Below, in pieces: positions 33,940 through 40,076 of a stretch of DNA of 40,076 bases. The translations under genes were made by a program, and so were the position numbers. Where the stretch lies: positions 1 through 40,076 of the forward strand of contig NZ_JAJOHW010000044.1 in the NCBI RefSeq assembly GCF_021129195.1, given 5' to 3'. Source of the DNA: Chromobacterium aquaticum (lineage in GTDB: Bacteria > Pseudomonadota > Gammaproteobacteria > Burkholderiales > Chromobacteriaceae). The number at the start of each line of letters is the position of its first letter. Within the stretch, counting starts at the first letter, position 1. The notes under the pieces were generated by a model, which was not told where the DNA came from, ran no database searches, and was given only the letters and a program-made list of their open reading frames with translations.

Positions 33940-33994
33940 AGGCGGGGCTTCCCCGCCTGTTGCCTGGCGGCGCATCTTGCGCCGCCATCTTTTT
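33940..33994 (+). terminator. Two successive hairpins ending the cynTS transcript
   Basis: AGGCGGGG-CTT-CCCCGCCT (33940-33958) is followed by GGCGGCGCA-TCT-TGCGCCGCC (33966-33986) and then ATCTTTTT. The second is a good Rho-independent terminator. Since copy 3 of the repeat lies between cynS and this point, the repeat belongs to the cynTS mRNA. Confidence 0.82.
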
Positions 33995-34106
33995 ACCGCC
34001 GGCTGCCGCCGACCAAGGCCGCTTGACACCGCTGGCGCCGCCCAATTAGTTTGCAAGTTAATTTTCTCCAGCCCGCCGCGCCGCCAGTCCATCAGGGGGT
34101 CACGCC

Positions 34107-35666
34107 ATGCAGAACGACAATCCGCTCAAGCACATCCCCACTCTGGCGATGCTGATCGCGCTGTCCATCGCCGGCGCCATCATCGGCATCCAGCTGCTGT
34201 GCACCCTGGGCATCACCCCGAGCACTTCCATCATCGGCGCGCTGCTGGCGATGCTGCTGTCCAGGCTGCCCTGGGCCGCATTCCGCCACTACCGCTCCAT
34301 CCACACCCAGAACCTGGCGCAGACCGTGATTTCCTCCGCCACCTTCGGCGCCGCCAACAGCCTGCTGATGCCCATCGCCGTGCCCTGGGCCATGGGCATG
34401 CCCGAGCTGATCCTGCCGATGTTCTGCGGCGTGGCCGCGGCCATGCTGCTGGATGGCTACCTGCTCTACCGCCTGTTCGACACCCGGGTCTTTCCGGCCG
34501 GCAACGCCTGGCCGATAGGCGTGGCCACCGCGGAAGCGATCCAGGCCGGCGACCAGGGCGGCCGCAACGCCCGCCTGCTGTTGGCCGGCATTGCCGCCGG
34601 CATCGCTGGCGCCATGCTCAAAATCCCGATGGCGGCCTTTGGCACCGCCTTCATCGGCAATATCTGGGCGCTGAGCATGCTGGGCCTGGGCCTGCTGCTG
34701 CGCGCTTACGCCGAGCCGGTCGCCGGCATCGACCTCAACGCCCGCTATGTTCCGCACGGCGTGATGGTGGGCGCCGGCCTGGTCGCCCTGTTCCAAGTGG
34801 CGCGCGTGATCCGCGCCAAGCAGCCCGACGGCGGCCGCGCCGCTCGCCCGGACCGCGAAGTGCGCCACGCCTTGGGCCTGGGCGCGGCGGGCTATCTGCT
34901 GATCTCCATGCTGCTGGCGCTGGCCGGCGGCCTGTGGAGCGAAATGACGCTGCCCATGCTGCTGCTGTTCGTGCTCTACGCCGCGTTCGCCGCCTTCGCC
35001 CATGAGTTGATCGTGGGCATCGCCGCCATGCACTCCGGCTGGTTTCCGGCCTTCGCCGTGGCGCTGATCACCTTGATCGTCGGCATCCTGCTCGGCTTTC
35101 CTCCGCTGGCGCTCTGCCTGCTCACCGGCTTCACCGCCGCCACCGGACCGGCCTTCGCCGACATGGGCTTCGATCTGAAAACCGGCTTCATCCTGCGCGG
35201 CCACGGCCGGGACCTGGCGGCGGAGCTGCATGGGCGGCGCATTCAGATGTTCGCCGCCATCGGCGCCTTCCTCGTCGCCATTCCGGTGGTGTGGCTGGTC
35301 CATGCCAGCTACTTTGCCCAGGATCTGCTGCCGCCGGCGGCGCGGGTGTTCGCCAAGACCATAGCCGCCGGCAGCCAGGCCAACCTGGCCTACACCCTGG
35401 GGCTATGGGCCCTTCCCGGCGCCATCATCCAGCTAGTCGGCGGGCCCGGACGCCAGCTCGGCGTGCTGCTCGCCACCGGCCTGCTGATCAACAACGCCGG
35501 CGCCGGCTGGGCGCTGCTGCTCGGCATCGCTTTGCGCATCTATATCAGCCGCCGCTGGGGCGCCGCCAGCCGCCCACCGATGGAGGTGATCGCCGCCGGC
35601 TTTATCGCCGGCGACGCGCTCGCCAGCTTCTTCGCTTCCGTCGCCGCCACGCCCGGCAAACGTTAA
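34107..35666 (+). CDS. OPT-superfamily transporter
   Basis: 519 residues with about 12-14 membrane helices. Features of the OPT/YSL superfamily are visible in the N-terminal glycine-rich helices (ALSIAGAIIGIQLLCTLGIT), in VISSATFGAANSLLMPIAVPW and in GFTAATGPAFADMGFDLKTG. The family moves oligopeptides, metal-chelate complexes or related compounds across the inner membrane. The DUF1177 gene begins 11 bases after its stop, so the two form an operon. Substrate is unknown. Similar OPT-DUF1177 pairs occur in other proteobacteria and suggest uptake and processing of one compound (inference). Confidence 0.8.
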   Translation: MQNDNPLKHIPTLAMLIALSIAGAIIGIQLLCTLGITPSTSIIGALLAMLLSRLPWAAFRHYRSIHTQNLAQTVISSATFGAANSLLMPIAVPWAMGMPELILPMFCGVAAAMLLDGYLLYRLFDTRVFPAGNAWPIGVATAEAIQAGDQGGRNARLLLAGIAAGIAGAMLKIPMAAFGTAFIGNIWALSMLGLGLLLRAYAEPVAGIDLNARYVPHGVMVGAGLVALFQVARVIRAKQPDGGRAARPDREVRHALGLGAAGYLLISMLLALAGGLWSEMTLPMLLLFVLYAAFAAFAHELIVGIAAMHSGWFPAFAVALITLIVGILLGFPPLALCLLTGFTAATGPAFADMGFDLKTGFILRGHGRDLAAELHGRRIQMFAAIGAFLVAIPVVWLVHASYFAQDLLPPAARVFAKTIAAGSQANLAYTLGLWALPGAIIQLVGGPGRQLGVLLATGLLINNAGAGWALLLGIALRIYISRRWGAASRPPMEVIAAGFIAGDALASFFASVAATPGKR

Positions 35667-35677
35667 GGACACACGCC

Positions 35678-36655
35678 ATGAGCTTGCAACAAACCCTGCA
35701 GGTATTCGAACTGATGGATAGCGCCAAGGTGAGCGGCGCGGACATCGTCGAACTATTCGCCGCCGATCCCGGCATCCGTGCCGTCAGCCGCCGCGTTCAG
35801 GGCGTCAAGGGCGGCACCGACTTTGTCCGCATCGACATCCCCGGCGCCAACGGCAAGAGCGCCGGCGGCGCCGCGCCGACGCTGGCCATCATCGGCCGCC
35901 TGGGCGGCATCGGCGCCCGTCCCGACCGCATCGGCCTGGTTTCCGATGCCGACGGCGCCATCGCCGCCGTCGCCTGCGCGTTGAAACTGGCCCGGATGCA
36001 ACGCAACGGCGACGCTTTGCCCGGCGACGTGATCGTCACCACTCACATCTGCCCCGACGCCCCCATCCTGCCGCGCCAGCCGGCGGATTTCATGGATGCG
36101 CCAGTGGACGACGCGACGATGAACCGCCACGAAGTGCCGGCGGAAGCGGACGCCGTGCTGTCGATCGACACCAGCAAGGGCAACCGCATTCTCAACCACA
36201 AGGGCTATGCGATTTCGCCCACCGTCAAGGAGGGTTACATCCTGCGCGTGGCGGAAGACCTGCTGCGCATCATGGAACAGAGCAGCGGCCGCGCGGCGGT
36301 CGCCTTCCCCATCACCACCCAGGACATCACGCCTTACGGCAACGGGGTCTACCATTTGAACAGCATTTTGCAGCCGGCCACCGCGACAAGCGCGCCGGTC
36401 GTCGGCGTCGCCATCTGCGCCGAAACCGTGGTGCCGGGCTGCTGCACCGGCGCCAGCCATGAAACCGATATCGCGCTGGCGGTGAAGTTTGCGCTGGAGG
36501 TGGCCAAGGCGTTCGGCCGCGGCAACTGCCGTTTCTACGACGCGGACGAGTATGCGCGCCTGCTCGAGCTATACGGCAGCCTGCGCCATCTGCAACTCAG
36601 GCAAGCATCGGAAACGGATGGCGTGGAAGGGACGATAATGCCGGCCACCAGTTAA
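35678..36655 (+). CDS. DUF1177-family protein
   Basis: 325 residues from the ATG at 35678, with AAGGA upstream. I recognise it as DUF1177. Conserved-looking segments are VSGADIVELF (about 18-27), THICPDAPILPRQPADFMD, VLSIDTSKGNRILNHKGYAI and CAETVVPGCCTGASHETDIA. The His/Asp/Cys-rich conserved motifs could make a metal or catalytic site, perhaps a hydrolase acting on the substrate of the OPT transporter upstream. No biochemical role is established to my knowledge. It is soluble, with no signal peptide. Confidence 0.78.
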   Translation: MSLQQTLQVFELMDSAKVSGADIVELFAADPGIRAVSRRVQGVKGGTDFVRIDIPGANGKSAGGAAPTLAIIGRLGGIGARPDRIGLVSDADGAIAAVACALKLARMQRNGDALPGDVIVTTHICPDAPILPRQPADFMDAPVDDATMNRHEVPAEADAVLSIDTSKGNRILNHKGYAISPTVKEGYILRVAEDLLRIMEQSSGRAAVAFPITTQDITPYGNGVYHLNSILQPATATSAPVVGVAICAETVVPGCCTGASHETDIALAVKFALEVAKAFGRGNCRFYDADEYARLLELYGSLRHLQLRQASETDGVEGTIMPATS

Positions 36656-36764
36656 AGCGCCGCCGCCCAAACCGGAACGAACACATGGCCAAAACCGCGC
36701 TGGCTTGACCGGTACCGGGCTTTGGCTATGCTGTGATAGTCCTCTCCCGTTTCCGGTTCCATGT

Positions 36765-37880
36765 GTGTCGCTGATCGTCGCTTCCCTCATTGTGGCCTGC
36801 ATCGGCGTGATCACTTGGCAGCACTCGGTGCGCGCGGAATTATTACTGCCAAGAAAACGCTGGCTGCAAGCTTCCTTATTACTATCCGCCGGCATGCTGC
36901 TGGAAGGCGAGATATCCACCCAGCGCGACTGGCTCCTGGCGGTGGGCAGCGGTTTCAGCAATGCCGGCATCAGCTTGCAACTGACCATCATCGCCCGCTT
37001 GATCGGTTTGCGCCCGCCGCGCTGGCTATGGCTGGCGGTGGGCGTTTACTCGGCCATCGACAAATGGGTGCCCAATCCGCTGCTCAGCACCCTATTGGAC
37101 GCGTTGGAAATTCCCTTGCTTTATCTGTGCGCCAGTTGGCTGTTCATGACGGCGGAACAGCGCATCTGCAATAACCGCTATAGCCTGACCGCCTTATTGT
37201 TCCTGCTCGGCGCCATGGTGTACGGCTGGCGGGACGGCCATGGCATTTACCAGCAATACCTGGGCTTTGGCTTCATTCCGCACCAGGAACTGCCGCTGCA
37301 TGCCCTGGCCTTGACCCTGGCATCCGCAGCCCAGGTGTGTGGTTCCGTGGGTTTTCTCAACATCGTGCTGCAAAAGCAGAACAGCCGGCTCCAGGATGTC
37401 GCCAGCCTGGACCCGCTGACCTCGGCCGGCAACCGGCGCGCCTTGCAGCACTGGCTGGATCATCTCGACCCGTCGATGGAAATCGCCTGCGTGATCATGC
37501 TGGACATCGATCACTTCAAGGCCGTCAACGACCGCTATGGCCACTTGGCCGGCGACCAGGTGCTGCAGTCCTTGAGCCAAGAACTGCGCGGCCACATCCG
37601 CGATCAAGACCTGTTGATCCGCTATGGCGGGGAGGAATTCTGCCTGGTGCTGCCGAATATAGGCATCAGCAGCGGCGAGAGAATCATAGATCGGCTGCGG
37701 CGACAGTTCAGCCAGTTGCAGCCGCTGACGCAGCACCCCGAGGCGCGCTGCAGCTTTTCCGCCGGCATCCATCTGTGGCGCTGCCAGCAGCAGGACTTCG
37801 GCCAGGCCCAGCAATCGGCGGATCAGGCCTTGTACCAGGCGAAACAGGCCGGCCGCAATCAAGTGGTTCGCTCACGCTGA
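36765..37880 (+). CDS. Membrane diguanylate cyclase (GGDEF) with a multi-helix sensor
   Basis: About 371 residues. The start is uncertain: the GTG at 36765 leads straight into the first membrane helix and is preferred, while a TTG at 36705 would add 20 residues. Six or seven membrane helices (about 1-200) form an unclassified sensor, followed by a GGDEF domain from about 210. The active site is GGEEF (288-292), with LDIDHFKAVNDRYGHLAGDQ upstream and an RDQD inhibitory site at 279-282. It should synthesise c-di-GMP. It follows the DUF1177 gene in the same direction after a gap of about 110 bases. Confidence 0.83.
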   Translation: MSLIVASLIVACIGVITWQHSVRAELLLPRKRWLQASLLLSAGMLLEGEISTQRDWLLAVGSGFSNAGISLQLTIIARLIGLRPPRWLWLAVGVYSAIDKWVPNPLLSTLLDALEIPLLYLCASWLFMTAEQRICNNRYSLTALLFLLGAMVYGWRDGHGIYQQYLGFGFIPHQELPLHALALTLASAAQVCGSVGFLNIVLQKQNSRLQDVASLDPLTSAGNRRALQHWLDHLDPSMEIACVIMLDIDHFKAVNDRYGHLAGDQVLQSLSQELRGHIRDQDLLIRYGGEEFCLVLPNIGISSGERIIDRLRRQFSQLQPLTQHPEARCSFSAGIHLWRCQQQDFGQAQQSADQALYQAKQAGRNQVVRSR

Positions 37881-37897
37881 GTATCGGGCATGGCCAC

Positions 37898-37925
37898 AAA
37901 AAAACCGCCGGGTTTCCCCGGCGGT
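37898..37925 (-). terminator. Terminator of the tpx transcript (minus strand)
   Basis: ACCGCCGGG-TTTC-CCCGGCGGT forms a 9-bp stem. On the minus strand it is followed by seven T. It lies on the far side of repeat copy 4 from tpx, so the repeat is in the tpx 3' untranslated region. Confidence 0.85.
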
Positions 37926-37950
37926 CGTCGTGTGCAAGGCTGACGGCTTA

Positions 37951-38092
37951 GAGCCTGTTTACGATCTCGCGAGCTAGAGCGAGACAAGGCGTTGCGGCTG
38001 AGAAAGCGGAGTGTACACACGGTACATGGGCATTTCGAAGCGGTACTCACCGTGTCACGTCTCACGACGCGCAACAGATCGTCAACAGGTTC
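37951..38092 (+). mobile_element. 142-bp miniature inverted-repeat element, copy 4 (3' end of tpx)
   Basis: The ends are GAGCCTGTTTACGATC and GATCGTCAACAGGTTC. It is flanked on both sides by TTA (37948-37950 and 38093-38095), a perfect TNA duplication; the right TTA is the stop codon (TAA) of tpx. It shares the 5' two thirds with copies 1-3 and the right third (CGGTACTCACCGTGTCACGT) with copy 2, so copies 2+4 and 1+3 look like two subfamilies. Confidence 0.9.
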
Positions 38093-38590
38093 TTAGAGCA
38101 CCGCCAGCGCGGCGTCGTAGTTCGGCTCCTCGCCAATCTCGGCCACCAGCTCGCTGTGCAGCACCTTGTTGTCCTTGTCCAGCACCACCACCGCGCGGGC
38201 GGTCAGGCCGGCCAGCGGGCCGGAGGCCAGCTTGACGCCGTAATCGGCGGCGAACTGCGGATTGCGGAAGGTGGACAGGGTCACCACATTGTCGATGCCT
38301 TCGGCGCCGCAGAAGCGCTTCTGCGCGAACGGCAGGTCGGCGGAGATGCACAGCACCACGGTGTCGGCCAGCTTGGCCGCGCGTTCGTTGAACTTGCGCA
38401 CCGACATCGCGCAGGTCGGGGTGTCCACGCTAGGGAAAATGTTCAGCACCTTGTTCTTGCCGGCGTAGTTGTCCAGCTTGGTCTCGGCCAGGTCGGCGGA
38501 GGTCAGGGTCAAGGCCGGGGCTTGCTGGCCCTTGGCCGGCAGCGCGCCGGCCACTTCAACCGGATTGCCGCGCAGAGTCACTGTTGCCAT
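38093..38590 (-). CDS. tpx: Thiol peroxidase Tpx
   Basis: 165 residues from the ATG at 38590. The peroxidatic motif is [17 protein letters not shown] and a second cysteine in [19 protein letters not shown] is the resolving Cys, as in atypical 2-Cys Tpx. It reduces hydrogen and alkyl peroxides in the cytoplasm with thioredoxin. Upstream in-frame codons to 38692 are not conserved. It is monocistronic: its mRNA runs through repeat copy 4 to the terminator at 37898. Confidence 0.94.
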   Translation of the reverse strand: MATVTLRGNPVEVAGALPAKGQQAPALTLTSADLAETKLDNYAGKNKVLNIFPSVDTPTCAMSVRKFNERAAKLADTVVLCISADLPFAQKRFCGAEGIDNVVTLSTFRNPQFAADYGVKLASGPLAGLTARAVVVLDKDNKVLHSELVAEIGEEPNYDAALAVL

Positions 38591-38838
38591 GTGGAGAGTC
38601 CTCGATAGGTTCTTAAAGGGGAAAGACTCCGCTAGTGTGCGGCAGAATCGCCAAAATTCAACCCCGCACAAAGTAGGGCCAAGGCGACGCATCCTTATGA
38701 AAATGCCCGCCGCGCCATGGGAAAGCGCAAATCAGCCTGACGTCGCGGCAGCGGCATCAGTATACTGTGGCGCTATTCGAAAACTTGTCGAAAATACTGA
38801 GCAGAGGCCGGCAACGGCACGCCATCGAGGTGATAGGC

Positions 38839-39387
38839 ATGGACATTGGATTACGCGTCAAACAAGTGCGCGAGCACTTCTCGCTGTCGCAGCGCGAGCT
38901 GGCGAAACGGGCCGGCATGGCCAACGCCACCATCTCGCTGATAGAGCAGAACCGGGTCAGCCCGTCCATCAGTTCGCTATTGAAGCTGATCCAGGGTTTC
39001 CCGATGACGCTGACCGAGTTTCTGACCTTTGGCGAACCGCCGCCCAGCGACCCTTACACCTTCCGCCGCGAACAGCAGCCGGACCTGGGCCGCGACGGCC
39101 TGAAGCTGCTGCTGATCGGCGCGTCCAATCCCAATCGTCAGATGCGCATGCTGCGCGAACTGTATTCGCCGGGCGCGGACACCGGCAAGGAAATGATCAC
39201 CCACCCGGAAGGCGAGGAATGCGGCGTGGTGGTGCGCGGCAGCGTGGAGCTGACCGTGGACGGCCACATCAGCATCCTCTCCGCCGGCGACGGCTATTAC
39301 TTCCCCAGCACCCTGCCGCACAAATTCCGCAATATCGGGCCGGACGAGGCCGAGATCATCAGCGCCAACACCCCGGCCAATTTCTAA
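38839..39387 (+). CDS. XRE-cupin regulator, PuuR-like
   Basis: 182 residues from the ATG at 38839; a longer frame from 38767 lacks support. Residues 5-60 are an XRE helix-turn-helix (LRVKQVREHFSLSQRELAKR, then MANATISLIEQNRVSPSISS). Residues 115-178 are a cupin sensor domain (HPEGEECGVVVRGSVELTVD, FPSTLPHKFRN). The architecture is that of PuuR, the putrescine-responsive repressor, and of related amine or redox regulators. No polyamine gene is adjacent; a PuuB-like oxidase is 27 kb to the left. Its TAA stop is the flank of the 417-bp element. Confidence 0.85.
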   Translation: MDIGLRVKQVREHFSLSQRELAKRAGMANATISLIEQNRVSPSISSLLKLIQGFPMTLTEFLTFGEPPPSDPYTFRREQQPDLGRDGLKLLLIGASNPNRQMRMLRELYSPGADTGKEMITHPEGEECGVVVRGSVELTVDGHISILSAGDGYYFPSTLPHKFRNIGPDEAEIISANTPANF

Positions 39388-39804
39388 TAACGTGTTTACG
39401 ATCTTTTTGTGTTGCGTAGATACGTAGGCAAGCTCGTATTCGACGTACCCCTGGGTCCCTTCAAGCCTGCCGTCGGGTGGCAGGCCCGAGGTTTTAGCTA
39501 CGCAGAAACTTCGCTACGCGCGTTTTAAGCGGCGGCTTGTTCGAGCAGCGCGACGTTAGCGCGCCATCACTGAGCGAATCAGAGATTCGCACGTAGAGAG
39601 TTCAGCCGCGCCTCGGGCCTGACTGGGCCCGACGGGAAGCCGCAGGCCAGGCTTGCAGGGTGGCCTTTAGGGGTGGAGGGGATATTTGGCCAAGCAAATA
39701 TCTCCTCCCTGCTTGCCGGGCGGAACCGGCCCTAAATCATCATCCGCGTAGCGGATTCAATGTATTGAACAATGGTCTCTCTCGGAAAGATCGTAAACAG
39801 GCTC
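39388..39804. mobile_element. 417-bp non-coding element with IS5-type ends
   Basis: The ends TAACGTGTTTACGATC and GATCGTAAACAGGCTC are inverted repeats of the same family as the 140-bp elements and the adjacent IS. It is flanked by TAA (39385-39387, stop codon of the PuuR-like gene) and TAA (39805-39807, shared with the IS). No gene is apparent. The interior is highly structured: arms 39462-39491 and 39611-39655 are imperfect reverse complements (CAAGCCTG / CAGGCTTG, CCGTCGGG / CCCGACGG, CAGGCCCGAGG / CCTCGGGCCTG). GATATTTG-GCCAAG-CAAATATC with flanking GGAGG/CCTCC lies near 39677-39709. It is unlike the 140-bp family inside. Confidence 0.75.
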
Positions 39805-39807
39805 TAA

Positions 39808-40076
39808 GAACCTGTTTACGATCTCCGGAGCAATAGAGCCAGGAAAGCCAAGTGGATGAACTGCAAGCTGGTATTCAGCTTCCGCTCGCAGTTCTTCCAC
39901 AGCCTTCTGCTCTTTTCCAACCATGCGAAGCTGCGCTCAACAATCCATCGTTTGGGCATCACCTTGAACGTATGTAACTCGCTTCTCTTGGCAATCTGTA
40001 CCGTCACATACCCGCCCAGAATCTCCCGCACTCCCTGCGCGAAGGGCTGGCCCATGTAGCCGCTGTCGCACAGCAG
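39808..40076. mobile_element. IS5-family insertion sequence, left end (runs off the right edge)
   Basis: It begins at GAACCTGTTTACGATC, identical to the end of repeat copy 3, directly after TAA. The transposase gene reads leftward into the terminal repeat. The TNA-type target fits the IS1031 subgroup of IS5. It is the plausible source of transposase for all the small elements in this window. Confidence 0.85.
39816..40076 (-). CDS. IS5-family transposase (C-terminal 86 residues, 5' end outside the window)
   Basis: The open frame continues past the right edge (LLCDSGYMGQPFAQGV...). The C-terminal DDE region is recognisable: VMPKRWIVERSFAWLEKSRR, with the conserved WIVERSFAWL signature holding the catalytic Glu, then LWKNCERKLNTSLQFIHLA. 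The stop codon TAA lies inside the terminal inverted repeat (39816-39818). It appears intact as far as visible. Confidence 0.92.
   Translation of the reverse strand: MLCDSGYMGQPFAQGVREILGGYVTVQIAKRSELHTFKVMPKRWIVERSFAWLEKSRRLWKNCERKLNTSLQFIHLAFLALLLRRS

Noticed and set aside
38011-38235. Small open frames inside the miniature repeats
   Set aside because: They differ between copies, have no ribosome binding sites and no family resemblance; the elements are non-coding.

Overview
The window is about 40 kb of high-GC chromosome, almost certainly from a Chromobacterium species (Neisseriales, Betaproteobacteria). The best taxonomic marker is a LuxR/LuxI pair: the LuxR protein reads as CviR and its LuxI partner as CviI, the acyl-homoserine-lactone system of Chromobacterium, with a consensus-type CviR operator upstream of cviI. 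No rRNA, tRNA, CRISPR array or prophage was seen.

Layout, left to right. The 5' part of recC lies on the minus strand at the left edge. A five-gene minor pilin/prepilin operon (2791-6777) follows, headed by a textbook FNR/ANR promoter. Next come a SirB2-like membrane protein, the oxygen-independent ubiquinone operon ubiU-ubiV-ubiT, a diguanylate cyclase, a PuuB-like FAD oxidoreductase and a LysR regulator. The class III ribonucleotide reductase operon starts at 13721. Its promoter region carries a perfect FNR box and two NrdR boxes, and its glycyl-radical segment is a separate 59-residue gene between nrdD and nrdG. After that come cviR and cviI (convergent), a nitronate monooxygenase-like gene, metN-metI-metQ, a Sad-type aldehyde dehydrogenase with an AraC regulator, a solitary HsdM-HsdS-like fusion, a chemoreceptor and an APC permease. 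The right third holds the cyanate module cynR / cynT-cynS, an OPT transporter with a DUF1177 partner, a second diguanylate cyclase, tpx and a PuuR-like XRE-cupin regulator. An IS5-family element runs off the right edge.

Two themes link the window. The first is life without oxygen: ubiUVT makes quinone without O2, nrdD/nrdG makes deoxynucleotides without O2, and perfect FNR-type sites stand before both the nrdD operon and the minor pilin operon. The second is a family of small transposable repeats. Four copies of a 139-142 bp element (20789, 25130, 33722, 37951) and one 417 bp element (39388) have the same terminal inverted repeats as the IS5-family element at 39808. Every one of them sits directly against a stop codon of a neighbouring gene, and that stop codon is the TNA trinucleotide at which the insertion occurred. 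In at least two cases the repeat lies between a stop codon and the gene's terminator, and in one case inside the metNIQ transcript. The stop-codon-associated repeat family and the split class III reductase are the observations most worth following.
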